Shown one piece after another: positions 20,948 through 31,509 of a stretch of 64,000 nucleotides of DNA. The stretch's first letter is position 1; each line of letters starts with the position of its first letter. Under the pieces are notes generated by a model. It was given only the letters and a program-made list of their open reading frames with translations. It was not told where the DNA came from and made no database searches. The stretch spans positions 333,754-397,753 of the forward strand of contig ML976676.1 in assembly GCA_010015655.1 (NCBI GenBank), given 5' to 3'. This DNA is from Bimuria novae-zelandiae CBS 107.79. Its lineage: Eukaryota; Ascomycota; Dothideomycetes; Pleosporales; Didymosphaeriaceae. Position numbers and translations under genes: made by a program.

Positions 20948-22150
20948 CTAATTTTCTATATGGAATTGCGCCTGTCTCCGTAGGTGGAGGTAGACGTCCA
21001 GATAAGGTGTCGTACGATCAACAGGGAGAGACTGCGCTGCAGATGCAATATCAAACCCAATAGACTCGAGCACACCTTTACACCAGCTTAGTGTCTCAGA
21101 AGGAAGATATGCATCAATCTCCCATTCGCCAACACCCTCCTTTATCGTACGAAGCTGCTCGCTATTAAAGGGTATTCCCCAGTTCTGAACATGGCTCCCT
21201 GGATAGTGATAGAGCATGAATGGCTTTCCAACAACAGCATTTTGCCGATTCGCCTGCTTCCGGATTGAGTGGGAATTCCAGAGTCGTACAAAGTTGTAGA
21301 GCTCCTCTCGCAGAATTAGAATATAAACAGCATATAGACTAATCTGGTCTGCTAGATTGTCTTTTGAGAAGTGCCCCTGCGTACGAAGGCTTGCAAAGTA
21401 GTTCTATATTTAATTAGAAAACATAAAGCACTGCGTACGAGAGACTTACCCGCCAGCGAAAGATAATTCCCTTTGAAAGCTGATCCCACCATGCTTCAAT
21501 ACGCTGGTTTGCTGTACTTGTGCCGTACAGATAGCACTCCTGGAACTCGAGGTCTGGTTGATACAAGCTTTGAAGCTGGTAATGAGCGTCTGCTAGCATT
21601 ACTGTCTCACCCCCTCTGTCTAATCGTACGAAGCGTGGCTGTATCTGTACTTCTTCTAAAGCATAGAAGAACTGATAAGCATAGCTAACAGCTGTTAAAG
21701 CTAATATTCCTATATATATCTAGATAATATATCTAGAATATGCATTAAGGCAGGCATATATTTTAATACTATATAGGTAGAGTTTATAGTATCTATTAAT
21801 TAACTAGATAAAGTTTAGACTAAGAATAATATACTCTCCTTAGTAGCGTTAAAAATCCCGTTTACGTCGTTTAACTACTTTAAAGTTAATTATATAATAG
21901 GCCTAAAAAAGTTAATCTCTTATAATAATATAGCCCTGCTAGTAAAAGTAGGTGTAGAGGTATCCTTACTTATACCTAATAATAACGCCTTTCTTAAGCT
22001 CCTTAGTAATAAGTCTTTATACAAGCTTATTTACCTTTTACTATTCTTTTACTCCTCTTATACAGCGCTAAAGACTAAGCTTAAAGCGTAGTCGTACGAG
22101 GGCATATTTCTTAATATTAAAGCTTTTTATTTATAATATAGCAAGTATCT
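20948..22150 (-). pseudogene. Integrase-core transposase of the TIR element (3' part intact)
   Basis: The upstream part (about 22150-21690) is RIP-broken but reads like the family's N-terminal region, with GVIIRYK and RRKRDF. From about 21690 the frame is clean: QPRFVRLDRGGET, whose Asp at 21618-21620 matches the second catalytic Asp, then LADAHYQLQSLYQPDLEFQ, LYGTSTANQRIEAWW with the catalytic Glu at 21495-21497 (spacing D-x40-E), and RWR. Intron 21449-21404 (GTAAGT...TATAG) joins in phase 0 to NYFASLRTQGHF and 151 codons to the stop at 20948. The EAWW box is typical of a fungal and animal integrase-core family. The product would be the DDE transposase. The first catalytic Asp is not identifiable in the mutated part. 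Confidence 0.75.
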
Positions 22151-22579
22151 CCTTGTTTTTAAGCCTAACCTTAAAGAAAAGGACTTAAATGCGCTTTTTA
22201 GTAGCTTTCTTAACGTAGGTAAGAAGCCTGCGCTAGAGATGCTAATTTTTAAACTATTACTTAATTATATAAGTATTTATATTAATCTAATATATATTAT
22301 AAAGATATATAATAATTTAATTAAGTATAAGGCCTTCCTAGAAGAGGCTATAAAGCTCTAGTTAATATAAAGTTAGGTTAACAGGAGGGCGACCACCTAC
22401 TATTATACGTAAGTAATAATACTAAAACCTAGGTTTAAATACTAACTAGGCATGCTGAGGTATTTTCGTATAATAAAAATAAGTATTATATAGATTATCA
22501 AAGCTATAAAAATGTTCTACAAGTTATTTTGCTGCTTAGATGTGTTGTGCGAGGGTGCAGGGAAAATTTTCGTTTGAGT

Positions 22580-22611
22580 TTTGTCCCTTCACCCGCTTAT
22601 CGTCTTTCGTA
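22580..22611 (-). repeat. Right TIR of IS3EU-like element
   Basis: Inverted copy of 19483-19514, followed by AATTTC. Confidence 0.88.
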
Positions 22612-22617
22612 AATTTC

Positions 22618-22820
22618 CAAGATTGTCGTGCTATCGATAAAAGTCGCCCGAGCGGCGAGAGGGTTCCTAGTTACGTGGTGAGCTATGTTCTCCAGTGGAA
22701 GGCCCAAGAAGAACGCTTGATCTATTGTAGAGATTGGGGCTCCTGTGAGCTTGTTTGTAAGCTAGCGCATACCGTAGTTTGGCAGCTCGTGCGCGCTGTC
22801 AGGTCATGCACACCCTAACA
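22618..22820. other. Small island of host DNA
   Basis: Normal-GC sequence directly after the target copy AATTTC of the TIR element and before another RIP-mutated transposon. No gene is recognised. It shows that 19224-19482 and 22618-22820 were once adjacent host DNA. Confidence 0.6.
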
Positions 22821-24464
22821 AAATCGCTCCCTCTATTAAACGCGTCATAACTCCACTAATATAGACTCGATCCTAGCTATAATTAATAATATTAAACTAC
22901 TAGGACTAGGAGAGTAATTCTTATATACTTAAATAGCTAAAAAGTATAGTATTATACGCTTAACGTTAACGCGTAGGTATAGACGCGTTACGTAGGCGTA
23001 TATTGTTAGCTATAAAAATCTTTAAAATTTTAGCTAATAATAAGAATAAAAGCTATTATAATATATTAAATACCTTACTAAACGTAGCCTTCCTCTTATA
23101 TGGTAAATAATATAAATCTTTACCTCTATAATAGCAAAAAAAAATAATAGTATATTATAGGTTAAATACTTCGTTAAGCGTAATGCTGAATTTTTAATAT
23201 TATATTAAATAGCTAGTATTAAGAATAATTACTATATAGCTAATTTACCAGCTAAATATAAGCTCTACTTTAAACTTCTATAGCAAAAGATTAGGTAGTA
23301 TTAGATTAAGACTTAGTATATATCTAATATAGACAAAAAAGGCTGCCTACTCGGCATCACCTCCCGCTTAAAGAAGATTTTTAATAGGCCTCTGTACGAG
23401 AGCAAGATAGTAAGGCAAGCTATTTAGGATAATAGCTATAAATAGATATTAATTATCGCTTATATATGCGCCGACGGATCTGCCATAGATCTAGCTTTAA
23501 TCTATTAGGCCACCTCTACAGATAAATAATGAAGTTGAATAGAGGACCTTAATCCTTAATACTATTAGGTCTTTATTATAGTATTATAATCTAATTAGAT
23601 AAATAATTAGATAGGCCATATATAGCTTTAATAAGTATTTAATTACCGTATAAAGGCTAAAGCTAGATAATTATATTAACTATTAATCCTTAATAGCTAT
23701 TAATATTTTTTTACTATAGATTTTATTAAATTTTAGAATTATAATAAGATTCTATTAGCTATCTATTTACTATATTTAACCTATACGCTATAGCCTCTTA
23801 ATATCTCTCTATTTAAGTCTCTATTAATAGCGTAATTAAACGAGCTATTACCCTTCTTATAAAATAGCTAAGGAATAGCTTTTATTACTAAAAGAGACTT
23901 CTTTAGCCTATTTTAAAATGTCTAGGTTAGCACTATAAGGTAGCTATTAATACTTTAGGCCTTTAAGGCTATAGGCCTATTACTTCTATATCTAGAGGCT
24001 ATCCTTAAGCTGTAAGGCACTTTTATGGCAGGAAATTTAGATTAGGGCAAACGTGTATATTAGACAAATTCTTAGGAATTTGGAGAAGGAGCTATAGAAG
24101 CATATATATACTCTATTACGGGACCTGGCTAAGGGTTGGTCCGGAGGTAATCCGAAGGAGATCTAGAGGATCTCTAAAGGGGCTTTCTTAGATCCTAGTT
24201 AAGAATGCTCCTAACACTATCCTTAAGCAGTTTAATAATAATTACCTACTTAAGTAAAAAATATAAGAAAGCTTAACCTTAGTATTTAGCATATTAAATT
24301 AGAGAAAAATTAATAGACTTTTAGAGGCTTATATTAATATAGGGGCTAGTAATATAGTTAAAAAACTAAGTTAAACTATATACTTAATCTTTACACGAGC
24401 TTAGCTTGTAAAATATAAAAATTAAGGCCTATAAAAGGCACTAACTATCTAAAAATGACGTTTA
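22821..24464 (+). mobile_element. Pogo-like (DDE1) transposon, RIP-mutated, ends unresolved
   Basis: From about 22855 the plus strand reads as a pogo-type transposase: an HTH (IAKKYSIIRLTLTRR), then a long segment that includes GCLLGITSRLKKIFNR and YICADGSAIDLALIY, where the first catalytic Asp is expected. Then come DLNP, VFNYRIKAKAR and LLILNSY, the family's catalytic LILDGHxSH region with substitutions. The N- and C-terminal thirds follow in the usual order. Stops are everywhere. No terminal inverted repeats or TA pair could be fixed, and the last 300 bp are unclassified. Confidence 0.75.
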
Positions 24465-24757
24465 TGTTAGGATCTAAGATCCAGGGAAGGCTGTACCGGT
24501 TTTGTATCTAATTCCTCATGTTATTCGTCAGGAATGACTAGTCATTGGCGACTACGCCGCAGGGCGCTAAGTCACGTGACTAATCTCTAGAAATCGCTCG
24601 CTTATAAGTGCTTACTAAAGAACGCTCTGCAGAGAGCGCTCGCCAACGAGTAGGAACAATCTAAGTATATAGGAACGCAAGTATAAGCTCTTATATTTAA
24701 ATTTAACTTAGTCTCTTATTAATTTAATTATAATATAAGTTATCCTTAATACTAACG
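24465..24757 (+). repeat. 5' LTR of gypsy element B
   Basis: Starts TGTTAGGATC, ends TACTAACG, and is followed by internal sequence homologous to gypsy A. The LTR has diverged from that of element A but keeps the ends and a CACGTGAC motif. The first 200 bp are unmutated and the last 80 bp are AT-shifted. Confidence 0.75.
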
Positions 24758-26967
24758 TCCTATTAATACGCGTAAGCTATCAATACATCTTTCTTACTTT
24801 ATAGTACTTTTGCCTAAGAACTAACCCTAGTCTCTTTTAAGACTAGCTATCCTAAATGGCCTAATATCTTAAACACCCTTAATATAAGTACTATAAGGAC
24901 CCCTACTTCTTCTATAACCTCTAAAAATAGTATTACTCTAATAAAGGACACTAAGAACAAGTCGTATAAAATTGAATTATATAATACTAATTATAATAAC
25001 ATTAACACCTAGCTCTTACAGCTAGACCTTTCCTTTTTTACCTAACATAAAAATCTTAAAAATAAAAATAAAAGTATTTTTACAGTAACCTACATGCGCG
25101 GAATAGCTAAAGGATAGATTTATCTTTATATAACTAAGTAATTAGAGATAGACTCTACTAGGAAAAAAAAGTACCTTAATTTCTACTTAGACGCTGTTAA
25201 TATTATTAAAAACTACCTTAACTTTAAGAAATATCTGAAATAGATATTTAGAATTGCAAATAAAATAGCTGTAGCTAAACAAGCTATTTAGACAATCTAA
25301 TGATACTAATATATAGCTAAATATACAGCTAAATTTCGCAAGTAAGTAGTATAACTTAACAAGGAAGATAAATCTCTTAAGAATATATATAAATTTGGCC
25401 TTAAACATAATATGCGCGAAGAACTTCTACGTAGTAGTATAAAAATTAAGACTTTTAATAAACTATATAAAGAAACTATTCAGATTAATAAAAAATAGTT
25501 TGCCTTACAGGATAAATTCCATAGGAATCTAAAATAAATTTAGTTTTAAATAATAGGCACCTATAGTCTATAAGGCGCTACTAAAAATACCCTAACTTTA
25601 ATAACGTAACTATTACAGATAATAACTTATAAAAGAAATCTTGTTTAATAATATAGAAAAAGGAATAGGAAATGTTATAGGCTATCGTAAGTGTAATAGC
25701 TAAAGTAACCTAAATAGAACCCGCGGACAGAAGACTAGAATGCGAAAATGCTTTATATATAGTAAACTAGGCTACATTACTAAGAACTATAGATCTAAGA
25801 ATAAAGTTACTAGGTAATTAAATATACTTATTATTAGTAACGCAAACACGACTAACAAAGAGTAGTAAGTAGTATTCTCCATTAAGTAACCTAATATCCT
25901 AGATAAAGACTTAGAATAATTAGGATTACTTAATTTACGACTTTATAAGGATGTATATAAAAATTTAAATAAAAAAAAAGATAGAGCTAGTGCCTTAATT
26001 TTTATTTTTTATCTTAGCTAGAGTAGGCTAGCTACTAGTAAGATAATAAATATTTTTAGCTGCTTAAAGAAACACTAACTAAGGGAAGCAGATTTTGGTT
26101 TTATAGTAATAAAATAATAAAATAAAGACTATAAAATAGCACTTTACTATGCTTACCAACCTAATTTAGTTAGTAAGGTAGTACGTAAATAGGCAGACTC
26201 TCGCTATAAAAACAAAGACTCTAAGAAAAAATATCTAAATAAAAACCTAAACTATAAACTATAGTATAACCTAGACCATTATAATCCTACGCATAGAACT
26301 ATACGATAGATCTTTTATAAAGAAGATTAATATGCTATATATTATTAAGCTAAGGAATATAGCTATGTTTCCTAGATATACTAATAATATAAATAAGAAT
26401 AGTTTAACTACCTTATCGCTCGTTTTGATGTTTACTTTTAGAATAAACGTAAAACGTAATACTTTTTACACTTTAACTCAGTAATAAATTAAGTACTATT
26501 ACTATTAGTTAATAAAAAATATTCGTTAGATATATAGCAAACGTGTTTACACCCTAGTTATAAAAAATATATAGATACGAAAGTAAAGCATATATTTAAT
26601 CGCATACTTATAAATACTATAATCCTTAAAATAAAATTAGTAATAAGGAACAAAGACAGTAAAGCCTCTTTAAAAAGGCTTAGTAATAGCTTTAGAAAGG
26701 AAAAGATAAAGGATACCTTTAGCCTATAAAGCTAACGATAAAGAAGATGCCTTTAGAGAACTAAATACTATAAATAGTTAAGTATTAATTAAGCTACCAG
26801 TATAGCTTAAAATTATAAATAAAAGCTATACTAGACTTAGGAGCATAAAAGAGTTATATATTAAGAAAAGTACTTAATAAAGTAGGACCTTATAAACGTA
26901 AGTAGGCTATACCCTAAACTATTTATATCGCGAATAGATAACTAATGCCAAGTAAAGTAAGAATTGA
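24465..26967 (+). mobile_element. Ty3/gypsy element B, truncated in protease
   Basis: Same family as element A: LTR, leader, gag and zinc knuckle at 25748-25790, where RIP has changed two ligands (CFIYSKLGYITKNY, original C and H now Y), then the start of protease (ARIDx-like region near 26920-26960). The match to element A ends at about 26967, where an opposite-orientation gypsy begins. RIP is heavy, with stops every few codons. Confidence 0.8.
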
Positions 26968-29900
26968 GGATCACTCCTAGTTAGTAGTCTAATATATCTA
27001 TTTTAACCCTTATAGGTTTCTCTAGATTATACATTTGTAAGAGGGATGCTAAGAGAAAGAGCTTTTTAAGCTTCTTAAAAGCTTTTTACTATTTTATTTT
27101 TTACTTAAATCCTACTTTCTTCTTAGTAATCTCTGTTCAGGGTGTCGTGACCTTAGAATAGTCCTTAATAAATGTCACGGTACCTCCGATATCCGCGACA
27201 CCTCGGCTGCGCCATTGCCGAAGCACCAGCACTAGCCCGTGCACCTCTGCACGTTCTATCTATAGCCCCTATCTATATAGCTTCGTCTGCCTGTATTTCT
27301 GCTCCTCAGCTATCCTCTTGTATTACACCTAAGTATGTACGTAGTAGCATATCAATCAAGCTTTGTCTAAGCCTTAATTCTGTGAGCCGTAGCATCATGT
27401 GACAATAAATTTTTAGTAAAAATTAGTAAATCCTAGGAAGGATTAGACGCCCTCTACTAATATAAGTTATAATTGTTCTTATACTATAAATATTTTTTAG
27501 GACTATTTTAACGCCTTCTTTTAAGATTATAAATCTAAGATATTCCGTATTCTTTATGTAGAATTTATACTTATTTAAGTAAAGGAGTAGTCCATATTCC
27601 TTTATCTTAGCTAGTACTTTTTATACGTGCTATATATGCTCCTCGAGCGTGTCTCCCGAATATATTAGGACATCGTCTAGATATACCGTGCAGAATACGT
27701 CTAGGTATTTATATAATGCCTTATTTACTACTGTCTAAAATATAGCTAGGGCGTTTGTTAGTCCTATAGACATAATTATAAATTTAAATAGTCTATATTG
27801 TATTTAAAATATTATTATTTATTCGTGTCCTTTAGCTATACGTATCTAATAGAACCTACCCTATATATTAAATTTTGTGAACTACTTAGCTCCTTAGAGT
27901 GAATCTATAAGCTTTATAATTAATAGTAAGTGGTATTAGTTCTTTATCGTTATATTATTTAGTTATTTAAAGTCTATATATAATTAAAGTCGTCTATCCT
28001 ACTTTAGCATAAATAGTATAGCAAAAGCTATTAGGCTTTTACTTAGTTATATAAACTTCTTTTTTAAGTTCTTTTTTAACTATTTTACTAATTCTTCTTA
28101 TTAGTCTTGCGATAATAATTATAATTATTTAGAGTGTAGCTTTGCACCTTCCTATAGATAGATCTTATAATCTTATTCCTAGTGTTTTAGGAGTGTTTCG
28201 CTGTCTTGCTTATAAAATGCCTCTACGAAATCTTCCTACTTTTTAGGTATAAATAGAGTTTCTTGCCCACTTTTTCTAGAGCTTACTCTTCCTTATCTAT
28301 ATAACTCTTTTTGCTTAAGAGTTCTTCCTATAGATTCTTGCGATCTTACAAGGTAATATTTCTATAACTATTAATTTCTTACTAGTTTCCTTTCTAAAAG
28401 GGGTATAGTAAACTTTTAGGCTTACTTATTTTAATTATTATACGCTAGCGACCTTTATTATAGGTTTTTAGCTACGTATTATTTTTATTTACTAGTTAAT
28501 AATAGGGTTATGTTATGATAACTAATTATAACTAATAATTACATTTAAGCTGTGAAAATCTATTATCGTGAAGCTATATTAGCTTTAGAGTCTATTTAGT
28601 CTAATAAGTAATAGCATTATTTTAAGGCGTAACTAGCCTTTATTATACCCTTAGGATAACATCCTATATACTATTTCTACCTATATAGAGGTTTTCTTAT
28701 TCCTGTATAGTAGGTTATATTTTTCTACTATCTTAAGAGATATTAGATATTTAGTTACTCTAGGGTCTAATAGCGCTGTTACTTAGTAACTACTAATTAT
28801 GACTTCTTTAGTTATGTATAGGCTATTTATACCTATACCTGCCTTTTTTACTTTTATAATTACGCCACTACTAGTAAGATCTTTTATCTAGTAGCGCCCT
28901 AGTTTTTTAATTTATTATTAGTTTTTTTTAGAGTTATTTTAGAAAGTTTTTACTTTCTTATTTTAAGTTCGCCTAGCTTTATTTATACTAGTATTAGTTT
29001 TTGCCTTTTTTTATTACTTTTAGTAAAGCGCTTTATAGTTACTCTTAGTATCCTTAATTTACTAATCCTCTTCTTCCTTTTAGGATTCTCTGTGTCGTCT
29101 GCATTCTACAACAAGATATTCCTAAAATTTTAGATTTCTATGTAATAGTATTATTTCTAGTACTGCTATCTGTTTTTTTTTAACATAGGTAGTCTAGGCA
29201 AACTTTATTATAATCTAGTCACCTAATCTATCGTAGGTGATTAGGGTTTATGCCATCTATCTATTAGTTTCCTATAATTACTATTAATCCTGTGCTTATG
29301 CCTTTAGAGAACTAGCCTATAGCTTTTTTATATGCCTTATATATTTAGCATTTATTATTAAAGTATTTTTACTAGCCTAATTCATAATAGTAGCGTGTCT
29401 ATTTGTCTAAGAAATATTTACAGTAGTTTATTATTAGCTTATAATCATTAAGAAACTTATAGTTGGGATTTTTTAGCAATATTACTACCAGTGCCTTTTT
29501 TATCTAATATAGCTAGCAATTGCTTTCGTTACATAAGAACTAGATTAGCCTTTTATATTATTCTTAAATCTTAATTTGCTATCCTAGTACTAATACGTTT
29601 CCTTAGTACTTCGTGGCAAACTTATAAATTATTATAGTCCTTAGTTCTTTAAGTTTCATCTTTTGCATATATTTCTAAGGCGTGTGTATCTAGCTATTAT
29701 ATATTTAGCAATTTTTGTTAATAGTTAGAGAAGGACTTCGTACTCTAGTACTATTCTTTATTCTATTATTTCTAGTGTCTCTAAAATCATAAGGTCTATA
29801 TTAAACCCTTTATCTTTATTAGTTCTTAATAGTAGAAATGATAGTGCCCGTAGCGTAGCTATTAATACTTAAATAATTTAAGCTTTCTTACTCTATCTTT

Positions 29901-31275
29901 TATTATTCTTTAAATAATTCCTTTAAAGTAACCATACTCTCTACATCATAAGCATGCTCTTTCGTTAAAGAGTTGTTTTGTTTTTAGTTCAATAGTCTAC
30001 TATTACGGCCCTTTTGCTACTTCCTTAGTTTCTGTTCTTAGGCTTTGTTAGCTATTACGATGTCTCTATCGTGGTCTTGTCGAGGCTTTTAGCTTTTCTT
30101 AGTATTAGATTGCACTCGCCCGCCTTCGCGTTTCTTAAGTCACTATTTATACAGGTAGTTATCTACTAAAATAGATAGCTTAATTATCTCATCTAGGCTT
30201 CTAGGTTAGTTATAGTAGATTAGTTTGTCCTTTAATATTTCCTTTAACCTATTATAGTAGGCCGCCTGTAAGCGGATATTATTCTAATTTATTCTTACTT
30301 ATAATTATCTAAACGTTATAGCATTCTTACTAGTAGGTCCCTATTTAAGTCGCTATATTTGCCTTTTTACTTATTACTCTTTATTAACTTTTTTAAATAT
30401 AATTTTAATCGATTTCTTAAAACTTTCCTAAGACGTATAGACCTTTATTATTTTTTATCCTATTTCTTTAGCAATTCTTTGTACTCTAAATAATTATTTA
30501 TAATAGGACGTAAGTACTTTACAAGTTTTCTTTTTATATATGTACTTGCTGCGAGGACTTTCGCCCAATATATTCTTTTTATCTATTTATCTATTTATTA
30601 AATTAGTAATATAGTTTTATATTTCTAAGAAACGGCTTTAAGGTGCCTTGTATTCTATTAAAAAGCTCTCAGACTTTAAGTCAATTTTAGTTACTAGTAG
30701 TGTCGAGGCTACTTATACCTATACCTAGGCTTTGGCATAAGCCTGCTCTTATAAATAGTTTATAAGTTATATAACTTACTCCTTAAGCTATTAGAACTTA
30801 TTAGCCTAAGTAGCTAGTACTATAGCTAGGTTTATTATAGTACTGGAAGCCGTGCTTCCCGTGGCTAGTCTAGACGCTATCAAGCTAGATAGTATTACTA
30901 TGTTATCTTAGACCTTTAGGTAGTTATAGTGTTATAAGGTATTTTACTTACCTATGCCTAATATAGGTTAGGGGAGGATAAGTCTAGCGTAATATACCTT
31001 ACAGATATATTTAATAGTTAAGAGCTTAGAATAATAACACTAGGATATAGAATTTATCTAATTCTATATTAAATATTTAAATAACTAACTAAGAGATTTA
31101 CTAATCTATTATAAAAGATATACTTATAGTATGTTAAGTTAATTACAAGGAGTAGGAACAGTATAGAGAAATTATTAAACTATATACTATTTATCTTAGT
31201 CTTTGCTATTATTAGAAGCACTATTACATTGCCAAGACATTAGTCTGTTAATACCGGACCCGCGTCGCGCATCCC
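26968..31275 (-). mobile_element. Ty3/gypsy element C (minus strand), truncated in RNase H
   Basis: Colinear with element D (39054-43993). Gag begins near 31200 and reads leftward. A conserved basic region near 30050-30170 matches the gag C-terminus of D. Protease follows, then reverse transcriptase at about 27430-28050, with the [10 protein letters not shown] box readable at 27650-27690 on the minus strand. Homology to D stops at 26968, inside RNase H, where element B ends. No LTR remains at either end. A solo LTR interrupts it at 27173-27404. Confidence 0.78.
27173..27404. repeat. Solo LTR in gypsy C, TSD ATAAA
   Basis: A 232-bp GC-normal insert with ends TGTCACGG and ATGTGACA, flanked by ATAAA at 27168-27172 and 27405-27409. 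Comparison with element D shows D has no such insert. No internal domain is present. Confidence 0.88.
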
Positions 31276-31498
31276 TGTCCGATTATATAGCCTCTATCTG
31301 TTGTGGATATAAGGCCGGAGCACTCTCTCTTTTGTACTATTCTAAATAGGGTTAGCGCTGTAGCGGCACTTATTTGGAGCCTCGCACATATCTACATTCC
31401 AGGAACACAGAATACGAACATTATTAATTAATTATCACATCTATTAAATTCTTATTATTACATTATCTTAAAGTGACAGAATACTATTAAATCTAATA
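31276..31498 (+). repeat. 5' LTR of copia E
   Basis: 223 bp, starts TGTCCGATTATATAGCC and ends AATCTAATA (original GACA, mutated). Its inner half is C-to-T mutated and its outer half is nearly clean. Confidence 0.9.
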
Positions 31499-31509
31499 AT
31501 TAAGAGTCT

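Larger units (their letters stand above)
19483..22611 (-). mobile_element. 3.1 kb TIR transposon with integrase-core transposase, 6-bp TSD (IS3EU-like)
   Basis: A 3129-bp element whose first and last 32 bp are inverted repeats with one mismatch (TACG[G/A]AAGACGATAAG...), flanked by AATTTC at 19477-19482 and 22612-22617. It carries a minus-strand gene of the eukaryotic integrase-core type. From memory, the IS3EU superfamily has 6-bp duplications and termini starting TAY, which fits; this assignment is inference. The outer parts (19590-20880, 21690-22530) are RIP-decayed, but about 800 bp in the middle is not. The palindrome CGTACG occurs nine times. Confidence 0.82.

Noticed and set aside
20331..22098. 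CGTACG repeats as a CRISPR-like or tandem array
   Set aside because: Spacing is irregular and the unit is only 6-8 bp, so there is no array structure.
22540..22818. 92-codon ORF starting MCCARVQGKF
   Set aside because: It begins inside the right end of the TIR element and crosses the target duplication into host DNA, so it is a chance frame.
27172..27402. 76-codon plus ORF
   Set aside because: Coincides with the solo LTR at 27173-27404.
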